Positions 12,135-24,100 of a stretch of DNA of 64,000 nucleotides are shown here, in pieces. The notes beneath the pieces were generated by a model. It did no database searches. It was not told the DNA's origin and saw only the letters and a list, made by a program, of their open reading frames with translations. Origin of the DNA: Typha latifolia (Eukaryota; Streptophyta; Magnoliopsida; Poales; Typhaceae); NCBI GenBank assembly GCA_019914945.1, contig CM034111.1, positions 4,712,001-4,776,000 of the forward strand. Reading direction: 5' to 3'. Both the position numbers and the translations under genes were made by a program. Positions within the stretch are counted from its first letter, which is position 1; the number at the start of each line of letters is the position of its first letter.

Positions 12135-13942
12135 ATGGCTTCCTCTCAATCCCAATCCACGTCTCCTTCTCGTCACAACCCTCTCTTCGACGAGCTCCGG
12201 TGGGTGATCCAAATCCGCCATTCTTTGGAAGAGGAGGTCGAAGACGACAACGGCATCCCGGTCTCCGTCTTCAACGTCCCGAAGGCGTTGCAGGCGACCA
12301 AGCCCGACGCCTACGTCCCTCAGTTCATCGCCCTCGGCCCTTACCACCATTGGCGCGCCGAGCTCTACGAGATGGAGCGCTACAAGCTCGCCGCCGCCAA
12401 GCGAACCCAGAGGCAATTCCACAGCCTCAAGCTGAGCAGCCTCGTAGAGCAATTCGTTAAGCTCGAACATAAGATCCGCGCGCATTACCATAGGTACGTA
12501 CTGCTGTCTATAATAATAATAATTATTATTATGTTTTTGAAAAGAAAAGGAAAAAAAGAATGATGCGATAGAGTTTTTTTTGTTTGCCTTTTAGGCATCT
12601 CGATTTCAATGGCGAGACGCTCGCGTGGATGATGGTCGTGGACGCGTCGTTCTTGCGTGAATTCTTACACATCTACGCCGTCGAAGAAGACGGAGGAGCC
12701 GGCAGCAAGCCTCTGAAGAGGTTGTCTTCGAGGATGTCGCATTTGATGGACTTCGCGGGGACTAAATCCGCCCATAATTCGATCCTTCGCGACATCATGA
12801 TGATGGAGAACCAGATCCCCCACTTCTTGCTGAGAAAGATCATCGACCTGCAATGCTCGTCTTCTGAAGAAGCTGAAGGTACGCTGACCAGGATGCTCAC
12901 TGGATTCATGAAGGAGCTCTGCCCGTTCAAAATGATGGAGAATTTCCCGAGCATCGACCCGGCGAAGCACGCGCACCTGCTCGAGCTCCTTTACTGCATC
13001 ATTGTCCCCAAGTTCGACGAATATTCCGGCGATACCGCCATCGAGATCGAGGAGCAGAATGATGCAGTGGACTCCAAGGATGAGACTAACGAGAATTCTG
13101 GCTACGTTCAGCAACTCTTTAGCTCTATCTATAACATTGGATCGAGTCTTAATGCCGCCCCGGTTCAATACGTCAAGAAAGTGATCATCTCTAAGCCCCT
13201 AAAGTTTCTGGTGAAGGTTCCTTGGAAGATCCTGAGCAGTTTGCCAGGATTGTCAATCTTAAAGCAGCCAGTTGAGTACTTGTTCTTCGCCCAAGGGGAG
13301 GAGAATCCAAGAGCAGAGGACCCAACTGCTTCTCACAACATCAACAAGCCTCCGTTGATCGAAGAGATCATGATTCCATCGGTGTCGGAGCTCGTGGACG
13401 CCGGCGTAATATTCCAGCCGACTAATGGAGACTTGACGACGATCATGTTCGACGTAAAGACCATAACGTTCTACCTCCCAACCATCAGCTTGGACATGAA
13501 CACTGAAGTAGTACTGAGGAACTTAGTAGCCTATGAGGCTTCAGTAGCATCTGGACCTCTCGTTCTAACGCGGTACACGGAGCTCATGAACGGAATTATC
13601 GACACCGAGGAGGATGTCATGCTGTTAAGGCAGAGAGGGATCATCTTGAATCGAATGAAGAGCGACCGCGAGGTTGCGAATCTATGGAATGGGATGAGCA
13701 AATCAGTTAGGCTCACAAGGGTGCCATTCTTGGATAAAATGATAGAGGATATCAACAAGTATCACAGTAGCAGATGGAGAGTTAAGACTAAGAAGTTCAT
13801 GAAGCAGTATGTGTTTGGATCCTGGCAGTTCTTGACATTTTTAGCTGCAATTTTGCTGCTGCTGCTGACTACCTTGCAGGCCTTTTGCTCAGTCTACACT
13901 TGTTCTCGCTGGTTTGGTGCTGTAAATGTTGGAACGCAGTAG
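12135..13942 (+). CDS. DUF247 (UPF0481) family membrane protein
   Basis: Two exons, 12135-12493 and 12595-13942, separated by a 101-bp intron (GT at 12494, AG ending at 12594, phase 2), encode 568 residues. The first ATG, MASSQSQ, is used; the frame is open slightly upstream but without an ATG. Family landmarks are in order. Near residue 40 is GIPVSVFNVP and then YVPQFIALGPYHHW. A LYEMERYKLAAAKR helix follows, then ILRDIMMMENQIPHFLL at about 215-235. An IPSVSELVDAGV segment and LRNLVAYE lie in the second half. A single C-terminal hydrophobic helix (FLTFLAAILLLLLTTLQAF) comes about 40 residues from the end. This is the usual plan of plant DUF247 proteins; the RWVIQIR N-end resembles the At3g02645-like subgroup. 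Biochemical function is unknown. Other members are linked to grass self-incompatibility, which does not imply that role here. The exons are GC-richer than their flanks. Confidence 0.9.
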
Positions 13943-15637
13943 ATTCTTGTGCTATTACAAGTACAAATTGTGTGACTTATTTGTCTCTTTTTTTCATTGT
14001 TGATCAATTGATTGTAATATTAAGCTAGTGGGGGTGATGGTTTGATTTGTGGGTCAATTAATTATTTACATGTTGTAATATAGAAAAAGAGTTTCTGATT
14101 GAAGAGATTAATGTGAATTTGTACTATATAAGAAAACCTTATATACATTTGATTTTGATGGATAGATTATGAGTTAAGTTTCAAACTCAGGTTCATTTTC
14201 ATCTCTCAAACACTTTAAAAAAAGTTGATCTGATAAGAACTTAAGCTGATAATGGATTGTGATATTTAATCTTCTACACTTCAATTTGTGCACTTCTTTG
14301 TTTATATGTACTAATCAAGTCCTATTCTACTTGCCTTAGAGGAAATACAATAGAAAGAATGCTCAGTATTTTAGCGTTGGATCTAGTGATGAAGAAAGAA
14401 CAACATCATTTGGAAGGACCACCATTAAGGATAGAAAATAACTGCCACAAAGTTTTCCTTTCTTAGTCCTTTATAATAATAGTTGTGCAGTTGGCATCAG
14501 TTGACAGAAACTTTTTCTTCTTCTTCTTCTTCTTCTTTTCTTCTTTCTAAGTTCACATATAAACCATATACTAATAAATGTCATGGAAATGCATGACTTG
14601 TTTATTACAATGAGACTGTTCATTGTTTGTGTGTGCTTATGCTTAATTATTATGCATTGTCATCTGAAATCAAGAGATTATAACTCAGCACTCGAGAGAT
14701 TGCTCGAGTTTTGCTAGCTCATGACAGAGATAATAAGTTTAAATCTCTATGCAGAAATTGAGATTAATATTTAGTAAATTTTCTATCAGAACTCTATATA
14801 TGAATAATATCGACTCGCATGTATTAGAAATTAAAAATCTCTTCAAGCTTTTCTAAGATGTAGAATTATCATGTGCCTCTAATTAAATATGTATTAATTG
14901 GAGAGAACAGGAGTAGAAGAAAGAGAAGATAAAAGAGGGAGAAAATTTTTTTTTTTTTCTATTCCTTTCTCTCCCAGCCTTTTTCTCCATCTCTTCTTCA
15001 TTCACTTCTAACATTAAAACAAGGTGTAAAATAATCCATCTTGCTTTTTTCTCTTTGCTGGATTAATTAGATATTCTCACCTAACACTAAAAGAAGGTAG
15101 TGGCCTTTTCTTTTATAATCTACTGCCACTTGCATGGTCTGTGAGTCATCTTCATGTGGCATGGCATTACATGATAAGAGGATAGCTGACATCCTGTGTC
15201 TTATCCTGGTGATAGTTTTCTTCTCTCTTTTTTTGTTTCTTTCTCTGCTAGGTTGGCACATAACATATTAATGCTATGGTTTAGAATCCTCCTAGATTCT
15301 ACATGATGAATAAAAATTCTTTTATCTTTATAAATGATGTTAAATTAATATAATATTGGATAAGTATATATCCTGCTGGATAACCAATCAATCCAAAGAC
15401 TTAAGCTTATAAATAACTGATAAATAATATATATATATATATATATGTGCTAATATATATGTGAGTGTCCTTATACTCTACACGTGGGTAGACTAATAAT
15501 GAGGTTTGAATTATAATATTTAGGAAAAACAACTCTATATCATGTTGGAATATTACTTTACATAATTTGTAAATTAGTTGATGAGGTACTAACAATGCAT
15601 GTCATAACTTATAAGGGTAGAAGAAGTTAAAATAAAA
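13943..15637. other. 3' flank of DUF247 gene and intergenic DNA
   Basis: AT-rich, with a CTT microsatellite at about 14515-14545, a T/CT-rich tract near 14945-15000, and an AT dinucleotide run at about 15427-15446. No coding sequence is recognised. Confidence 0.5.
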
Positions 15638-16213
15638 GAGTTAAATATATTTTACCCTCTTATACTTATGTTTAAAATTATTTTATGTTTATGTATTTTA
15701 AAAAGTTTCAAATTAGTTCATATACTTACAGCTAAAGAGAGACAGTTAGTTTTCTATCCAAATTAATAAAGCACACCCAAAATATTTCAAAAGTTGAACA
15801 AGAGACTGAATTCACTCTATTTTTATTTTTTTATAGACAAATATGTCTTTTTTCTCATATATAAATATTTCTTTCGCTCTAAAAAATATCCGCATATTTT
15901 CTTCTTTCACTCTCCAGATTGCGCAAAATATATAGTAAATTTTATTAAACCTAGGCTTTTATGAAGTTTAATAATTATATCACATATAGAAATAAGATAA
16001 ATATGGATTAAAAAAATTGAACAAAAAACTCATCTATTTTGCCTAATAAACACGAAGAGCATTTTGGTCATTTGAGTGTGCTCTATTAGTTTAGATAAAA
16101 AAAAGCTGATGATTTTATTTTAGTCATAAGTCCAGAAACTAGTTTGAGACTTTTTTGAAGTATTAGAGGTAAAATAATTTTAAATATAAGTATAAGAGGG
16201 TAAAATATATTTA
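15638..16213. mobile_element. MITE, Mutator-like, TTTTACCC family
   Basis: The left end GAGTTAAATATATTTTACCC and following bases up to about 120 bp are repeated inverted at the right end (GGGTAAAATATATTTAT). An internal TTTTGGTCATTTGAGTGTGCTC block is also present. Flanks AAAATAAAA and AAAATAAAT agree at 8 of 9 positions, as expected for a Mutator-type 9-bp target duplication. It is related to the element at 48420-48781. Confidence 0.75.
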
Positions 16214-17840
16214 TAAAATAAATCTCAATCTATCAATTCATGAATGAATGCTAGATGAACCGTTCGGTGATATGTTTATTCTTACTGTACCATATCATAT
16301 GCATTACATTTTAGAACAAAAAAAAATAAAAAATTTAAGAAGAAATCTAAAAATTTCCTGATAATAAACTGAAAATACTTTGGGCAAAGGCTTTCATGAC
16401 AATTTATAGGCTAACAGGGAAATCAAAATCCCTCATCTGGTATAAAGATTTAGCTTTTCATAAATAAAACGTTTCAATGTGGACTCAAAGACTACTACTT
16501 TGACTCAAAAACACAGGAACAAATGGAATTAAACTTCATGTTATACGTAGAAAGATATAAGCAAACAAACCAATCCTAAAATTAAATGCTATTATGATAC
16601 CATAACTTGGTAGCCAATAATGGGCGTGTTCTTTTCCCTATTGTAGAAGCTTTCATGAAGATATATTATTTGTTAATGTTTCAACTTGAACTATAAACTA
16701 GGCTCTGAGACAAAAAAAGATAGCTTATAAATTGCTTTGAAATATAGTTTGTCTTTACTATCATTAACACTTTATCATATGGGTATTCATTATTCGACAT
16801 CTATATTTTAATCTTAATAACAAAACATAGTGTGCTTTTAATGAATTCTTTTATTTTTCTTATTGTTAGCTAGCTAATAAGACTACAATTATTTAGATAA
16901 CTCATTTAATTAATATGGTATTAGAGTCAGATTTTAAAATAAATAAATAAAAAATAATAAAAAAGGAAGAAAAGATATTTTTAGCACAAAATCTAGTAAA
17001 AAAATCTACCTCTATGCACATAGCACAAGGCTTCTCTAAAAAAAATCCAAAGTTTGCTTTCATATTTGCATGGAAATCCAACAAGGATAATATTTAAGTT
17101 GTTAGAAAATTACAAAAAAAAAAAAGAAACCCTATATTTTTATTATATTATAAATAAAGTATTCTCGTTTCATTATATAAAAATAAGGCAACTGTTTGAT
17201 GAATAAATATAATTCAATCCGACATTAGGTTAGTTTAACTATAGGACGAATTAAGCCTTCAAAATAGCTTGGCGATAAACTAAAACTTTAATTTCTAACA
17301 ATTTAAGATTAAATCAAGCCTCTAAAATATTTTAAGTGATTTTAAGCGATTTTGATCAACAAATGACAACATAATTACTCAATGAGAGAAGCTGGATATT
17401 TATTACCATATATTTAAGGTATATATATATATATATAGATTAAAAAATATATCTAAAGATTACACAGACTAGTGCGGGAGATAGAGAGAAGAGATTGCTG
17501 ATAAATTATTATACAAATTCAAGAGTACTTTCAAATAAGGGTAAAATAGATATAACTATTCTAATTTTAATAACAAAAGAAGAGAGTTAATACTAGTATA
17601 AGAAGTAATAAATATTTGATGTAATATAAAGTTTATTTTAAAGTATTGAAGAATAATAAAACTATATTGGAAATTGGTGATGTTTTAAACCAAATGATAA
17701 AAATACGCTTGAATATATGTTAAATAAGTAGTACTAAATAATATTTTTCTAAAAAAATATTATTTTTTATTATAAATACGGGTTTAAAATGCTTCATATA
17801 TCTGCATTAAAAATTAATGCATACTTACAAATTCATAGCG
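16214..17840. other. AT-rich intergenic DNA
   Basis: Very AT-rich with no supported gene. A TA dinucleotide run lies at about 17419-17436. Confidence 0.5.
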
Positions 17841-18010
17841 GTGCATGGTAGTGCGTAACAGTGCGTGATAATGTATGGCAATGCATGATAGTGTATTGCA
17901 GTGCATGACAATACGTTGTAGTGTGTGACAACGCAATGACCATGCAATGCGTGTTAGTGTGTTGCAATGCATAACATTGCGTTAATAGTGTGTGGCTGTC
18001 TATTATAGTG
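17841..18010. repeat. 10-bp tandem repeat array (RTGYRTGRYA)
   Basis: From 17841 to 17930 nine consecutive units keep an exact 10-bp register, for example GTGCATGGTA, GTGCGTAACA, GTGCGTGATA, ATGTATGGCA and ATGCATGATA. The register then slips, and similar words continue to about 18010. Every unit carries a TGCATG- or TGCGTG-like core. Confidence 0.85.
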
Positions 18011-19382
18011 CATGGTAGTACGAATATATATACGACATGACTATTTTTCAAATAGAAGAGAAAGAGAAGAGAGAATGAATCTTAATTATAGCTAAGATTT
18101 AGGTGACATATAATCAAGTGAAATAATATAAGAGATAATGATGATTTACTATATCAGAATAAGCTAAAATGCTGTTTAGTTACTACACGAGAATAAGCTT
18201 ATTCTTATTCCACGTGTGAACAAGGCTAAAATGATAAGAGATTATATAAATTAGAGATTAATTATACTTGCAACTAGAACCCATCATCTATTGTTATCTA
18301 GATCATGATATAATAAACTGTTATTATTATTATTATGATAAAAATTATTATTGTATTAGATATCGAACATTGAATATTGGACATTGAAATATAAGACAAA
18401 AGCTGCACTAAAACTTATCAAATTGTTGTTCTTATTATGATAAGTACATAATAAATGTCTCTTTGATTTACTCCGAGACCATCTTGGAATAACATATTAA
18501 AAATACTTGTAAGGATATGCAAGTCCAAATTTAATTAAATTTTGCCAGCATGAAAAGAAAATTCATAAATTACCAATGCCCTCATTGATCCTAACAATAA
18601 CTGTATGTAGTAGACTAGTAGTTATCTTGGCATAGCAGAACTACAACAACCAAAAAAAAAAAAAGAAGAAGAAGAAGAAGAAAAAGAGAAGGTCTTTCTT
18701 GGTGCCCTAGAGCAAGTGTTTATCAATCTACCTAATGGGATCTAATGGTACTATCGATTCAATAAGTAATTATTTATTTTTAAAAGTATAATTTCCTTTC
18801 ACGTTTGAACTATTACTATTTTCCACATCACCCGTTGATTTTTTTTTATTTTTTATTTTTGGATACATAATGACCCCCCGAAGTATCAAAAATACCTTAC
18901 TTTATCCGTTACATTAGAGGGTTATTGTGTACCAAAATAAAAGTTTAGGGGTCATTGTATACAAAAAAAGTTCAGGGATCATTAGTAGATAAGGATAATA
19001 GTTCTCACGATGAAAAATGAATTTATTCTTTTTTAAAATAAATTACTCTACACATTCTCTATCAAATAAAAGGACATATATATCCTTAACTTAGAATAAT
19101 TATATATATCATAATAAGGGTATTAGTATCTTTTTATAATTAACTTGAAGAAATTAAATTCTCTCTCTTTAATTATTTTTTAATTATTTATATATATCTC
19201 TCGTTAGTTTAAGATTGATTTAAATTAAAATTTGATGAGACAAATAAGCAAATTTAAAGATAAAAAATCAAATCTAAATTGTCTAGTATTAAATAATGTT
19301 TCCTATAATTAAGGCATAATCATATCTAAAGAAATTTTAATAAAAAGAACTGAAATTAATGCCCGAAAGTTATGCACACTGA
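18011..19382. other. AT-rich intergenic DNA
   Basis: No gene is supported. An AAG microsatellite lies at 18660-18690. The part at 18850-18980 (ATAATGACCCCCCGAAGTAT ... GGGGTCATTGTATAC) looks like a small inverted-repeat element remnant. Confidence 0.4.
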
Positions 19383-19503
19383 TCTTCTTGACTAATATAT
19401 TCTTTTTTTCTTATACATAATGTGATTTTAGAACTGAAATTAATCTTCTTAACTAATATATTCTTTTTTTTATACGTAATGTGATTTTAGAACTGAAATT
19501 AAT
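19383..19503. repeat. 60-bp tandem duplication
   Basis: Two copies of about 60 bp (19383-19443 and 19444-19503) share CTTCTTNACTAATATATTC and ATGTGATTTTAGAACTGAAA with few differences. The words GAACTGAAATTAATGCCC also occur just before (19349) and at the end (19490), suggesting a longer ancestral unit. Confidence 0.85.
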
Positions 19504-20810
19504 GCCCAGTATGAAAACTAGTTCTTTTAGTCATTAGATTAGAATTATAAATTTAAGAGGGGTATTAAAGATTTTGCCCTTATATTTTTATATATTTATG
19601 ATTTACACCTGCAATTTTTATATTAATAAATTACACAATATATTTTATCAAATATTTGTATGACAGATACTTATGTTAGATTATTACTTGAACTTAACTA
19701 AATTTTTAGGTTTAATTATTTGCACTAAATATATTACCAAAATACACCCATTGAGTCTAAACCTACGTACCTCCCGGAGTAATTGTTGTAAATAAAATTG
19801 ATTGGTTGTTTGACGTGATGACTTGATTTATTTTGATAGCTCGGTAGTATGGTAACTTTGAAGAGCAACATAGCAGTTTGGGGTAATGACTTAGTGGTAT
19901 TTAGGTTGTAATAATAACTCACTAGGATAACGACTTGATGTCTATATTAAATGACTTAGTATGTTAGCTAAAACTTAGTGGGACTGTTTTATAGCACAGA
20001 AGAGATAAGGTCCTAAATAAAGACTTCTGTAATTTAATTGCACTTGGTTTTTGATTTACCATATAAAATTAAGTAATATATTTTTTATGCATATTTTATT
20101 ATAACGAAGAGCACACAATTTATATATAAGGTATACACTAGAAATTATTATTGTAAATTAAAAAAATCAAATACAATTAAACGGTAAAAATGCCCTATAA
20201 AAAATGAAAAGGAAAAATCTGAACCAACATTTACAGTAAAGATCATGAGTTTTTTTTTCAAACTAGCCCTCTTTTAAAGTTTTTTATTTACCTAAATAGA
20301 CCATACTCTAAACTTATAATCATTTTACTTTTAAAGAAATGAAAAAAATTATAAAAAGTAAAATTCGAAGGAACTATTATTTTTTTTTTTTTGCAATTCT
20401 AATATCTTCGTAATGACATATTTTATGACTAAAACTTATCACAAAGTTACGATCCTATAAAATTTTTCTATTTTATATTTTTACTTATATATCTTTCTCA
20501 TTTCAAGTATGATTAAGCTTCAATCAAAATTGTTATATATTTTTTTTCATCTTGGTAACGACATTTCATCTTACGACATTTCATATGTTAAAAATAAATT
20601 ATCCGTTAGAAAGTTATTATCTGAAAACTAAGTAATTCGGCACCATAATAAGCTGATGAATAATTTAGTATTATTAATACTTAGTCCCTAGTAAAGCTTT
20701 GAATTTTTAAATATATTTAACAAAAATGCTGTTAAGATTAGTACTTTACTTAGAAAAATGCTTAACAATTATTTTATTTAGAGTTACACTGAAATAATTT
20801 TTTGGTATTA
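19504..20810. other. AT-rich intergenic DNA
   Basis: No gene or clear element is seen in this stretch, which leads into the promoter of the S15a gene. Confidence 0.4.
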
Positions 20811-21107
20811 AATTTGGGGTGCGGTCCATTTGCGTAAATAAAATTGAAAGGAAGGGTAATTTAGTAAAAAAACTAAGGAAATTTTCTCGTCTGCAGCATA
20901 GCGGCCCCTCCCTACAATCCCTCACCACTCTATCGTCCTTCCCCCTCCCCTCGGCGCCGCTCTCTACCACCACCTCCTCCTCTCCTCCTCCGCCGTCGAG
21001 TTCCTCCACTCCGACGGAGGCTTCTTCCTGTAGACGAGACATTTGATTCTTATTCCTGTTGACTCCGACATTTGCTTCTTCCACGGCAACTGCCGCCTTC
21101 GCAGTTG

Positions 21108-21116
21108 AAACCCTAA
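21108..21116 (+). promoter_or_regulatory. Telo-box (AAACCCTAA) in S15a leader
   Basis: AAACCCTAA lies about 60 bp before the ATG, with a second CCCTAAACCC-like word near 21138. Telo-boxes are known in leaders and promoters of plant ribosomal-protein genes. The preceding 20930-21000 is the usual C/T-rich leader tract. Confidence 0.65.
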
Positions 21117-21176
21117 ACCCAAGTTCGACAGCTGATCCCTAAACCCAAACACTAGCAGATCGATCCAAGCAGTTAG

Positions 21177-24100
21177 ATGGGGCGAAGAATACTAAATGAC
21201 GCACTAAGGACGATGGTTAACGCGGAGAGGAGGGGAAAGGCCACCGCCAACCTCCAACCCGTCTCCACCGTCATGACCTCCTTCCTCAGAATCATGAAAG
21301 ATCGAGGTTGGCATATCCTTCCTTGGCCCTACGTTTTGCTCTGTTTGATGTCTGTTTCTCCTTGTAGGATTTGATCATGAGTAGATGTGACATTTAAAAG
21401 AGATCAGGATATCGTGAATTTACTGCCCTGATTGATGTTTGTTTCTAGAGTAGGCTGAAAGAATTACAAGTTAATTGTTTGATGAGATGGTTATAAGGAA
21501 GTAAACTCTGTAGACGTCTTAAGATTTATCCTTATGCTAGAAATTTCATTGTTTTTCGTTAATTGGGTTGAGATCTAAATTGCTTAAAGAGACAGGCATT
21601 ATGAGATAGGAGAAAAGAAAAAACAGCTTAGAGTAGAAGTACAGCGACAAGCTTCTAGAGTGCAGGAAACTCATTTATAGATTTTGAATCTAATATCTAA
21701 TATTTAGCTGCAGTTCCTTGTGCTTGATGTAAACAATAATAACATTGTTTTTACTAGTGGTTGTTATGAGCATTGCTACTTTTCTCAATTGTAAATCATG
21801 TTTTTAACTTATGATACATTATTTTACAGGATATATCAAAGATTTTCAGGTCTTTGATCCACATAGAGTGGGAAAAATTACTGTAGAGTTGCAAGGTAGG
21901 ATAAAGGATTGCCGTGCTCTTACTTATAGACAGGACATTAGGGCTAAGGACATTGAACAGTACAGACTGCGAATGCTTCCGACACGTCAGGTGTGTATGG
22001 TTTATTCATTGTTATAAACATTCGGTTGTTACATTAGGTTGCATTCTTTGCGAAGTAGGTTATGCATGCATGTTGCTGCTCTGTGAGTTTGTGCATGTTC
22101 TGAACTGTGTTATTGAGGTTCAGGACAACTAGGAAATCACATCCAATGTCTAGCAAGAGCTCTATGATGGATACTGAAAAATCTAGGGCAAACCTTAATA
22201 TGAACTATGCGACCTCTTATGAGAAGATTTACTAGTAAATAATGATCGGTAAATAGTAAGCAATGCAAATGCATGAGATTTATGTGAAAAACCCAAACTA
22301 GGGTAAAAACTATGGATCATTTTTACTGGGATCAAATCAACCACTAATAAAATAGCAATTACAAGAAGTACTTACAAAATACCTGCTGAATCCCACAACT
22401 ATATCTAAAAACCTCTTTTTCGTTAGATTGCGCGATGAATTACTTCGCATGGTTGATTGTATCAATTTCTTTGATCTTTGAGATCGAACGAACTTATCTC
22501 AGTGATCCTCGAGAGAATAAATTGCATCAACGAACAATGATGAAACAATCAAGAAGTATCCTGAAGCGCTTAAATCGTTTATCTTTTTTGATCAATGAAG
22601 AACTATCAACAAACTCTCTGCTAAAGCTTCAGTTTTCATTCTTCAATTCAATCACCCATTTCTAGGGTTCAAGGACTTATATAGGTTTGCAAAACAGACA
22701 AGAAACCTAATTCAAGTCAGTCCAAATAAGTCTTTTCCATTGGGGCGTTCAAACACCCTTGATTAACTTGGGCTCTTCAACCTTGGCCTTTCGAACTCCC
22801 GCAAGGGCCGTGCAAACACCTTAAGGATTTTTCTGCGCTTGGGTGTACGCGTTTGAATGCCTGTGGGAGCCATTCGAATGCCTAAAGCCCATGACTATTC
22901 TCAGGCAAATGCGTTCGGACGGGTCGTTCGAACGCCTAAGAAGGCCAATTGTTCTCAAGCTCACCACGTTCGAACTCCTAAAATGCACAAATATTCTCGG
23001 TCATATGCGTTCAAATGCCCATGGAGGTTGTTCGAACACCTTAAGCTGGTTCTGTCCTCGGTTTGGTGCGTTCGAACGCCGGCTTGAAATCTTGATTAAA
23101 ATCAACTTTATATCATGCTCTTTACATATTCTATCGATACAATTAATATAAGGTTTTGTTCACTTAATTGCCAACAAAATAATATTATAGATACTAATAA
23201 TTCTTCTTGCCAAACGATCAACTTCATGCTTTTAGTAGTTATTTTCACATGCATTCCAGTACCTTAACTAAGACAAGCTAAGTGGGAATCAGGTTTTGAA
23301 GAGACTATTTTCTAAAGGCGGAGGATTCCTTTTAACGAGTATTTTATGGAACTACACAAACCATAAATCTTAATCTTGAGCATGTATATTGTTTTTCATT
23401 CTTTATGTTCCATTTTAAATCCAAGGTTTCTTCTACAACCATCTGACTGTTCTCGAGCAAACAAACCTGAGAAGCAGCAAAAATGAGCTGAAGTAGCACT
23501 CAGGAAGATTGTTATTTCAGTCCTGGAACTTATAAGTAATTTCCATCACAAGAAGGGACTTGCATTGCTTGGAACTTCAATGTGCAATGTTCATGGTTCT
23601 GTTGAGCTTCAATCTGCCAATTACCTTCCATGAGTATATTGGCCATTTTAGAAAGTGCTTGAAGTCTAAGACCTTCTGTCATTTATCATGATTATTATTA
23701 TTATTTTGGATATTTCCACCATTCTTTATAGGTCAAGAAGATGCTGTAGCATATAAGTTGTTGTCATGTTTGGTGCTTCTTATCTTGAATATTCAGCTCA
23801 AGATTCTATCTTGTTCTTGGATTTTCTTGCTGGCTGGATGGTAGCACCTGCAGGGTCTGGAGACTGTGAGAATGCTATTGGTTCTGCTTGCAGATGTGCC
23901 TCAACACTACGCTGGGCACCGTTTGAGGTTCATGCCTATTGTTGATAGCTAAGCAGCTTCCGTATGCCACTGGCATGATGACCATTGGTCTTAACTATTT
24001 AATGTTAAATGTACTTGCAGCATTTGTTAAAAAGTTTAGTTTGTTTAAGAGAACTTAGTTCATGAAAAGGCACACTAGGCAGAACAATCTAAGGCAAATT

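Noticed and set aside
12066..12491. A 141-codon minus-strand frame opposite DUF247 exon 1
   Set aside because: It is a shadow of the GC-rich exon; the + strand product has clear family motifs.
12665..13168. A 167-codon minus-strand frame opposite DUF247 exon 2
   Set aside because: It is an antisense shadow of the real exon with no domain of its own.
17833..18051. A 72-codon minus-strand frame rich in His, Thr and Cys
   Set aside because: It is a by-product of the 10-bp tandem repeat.
21811..22132. Open frames running past S15a exon 2 into intron 2
   Set aside because: The splice donor at 21991 and the exact join to WGYVV at 25810 restore the known protein, so the extension is intronic.
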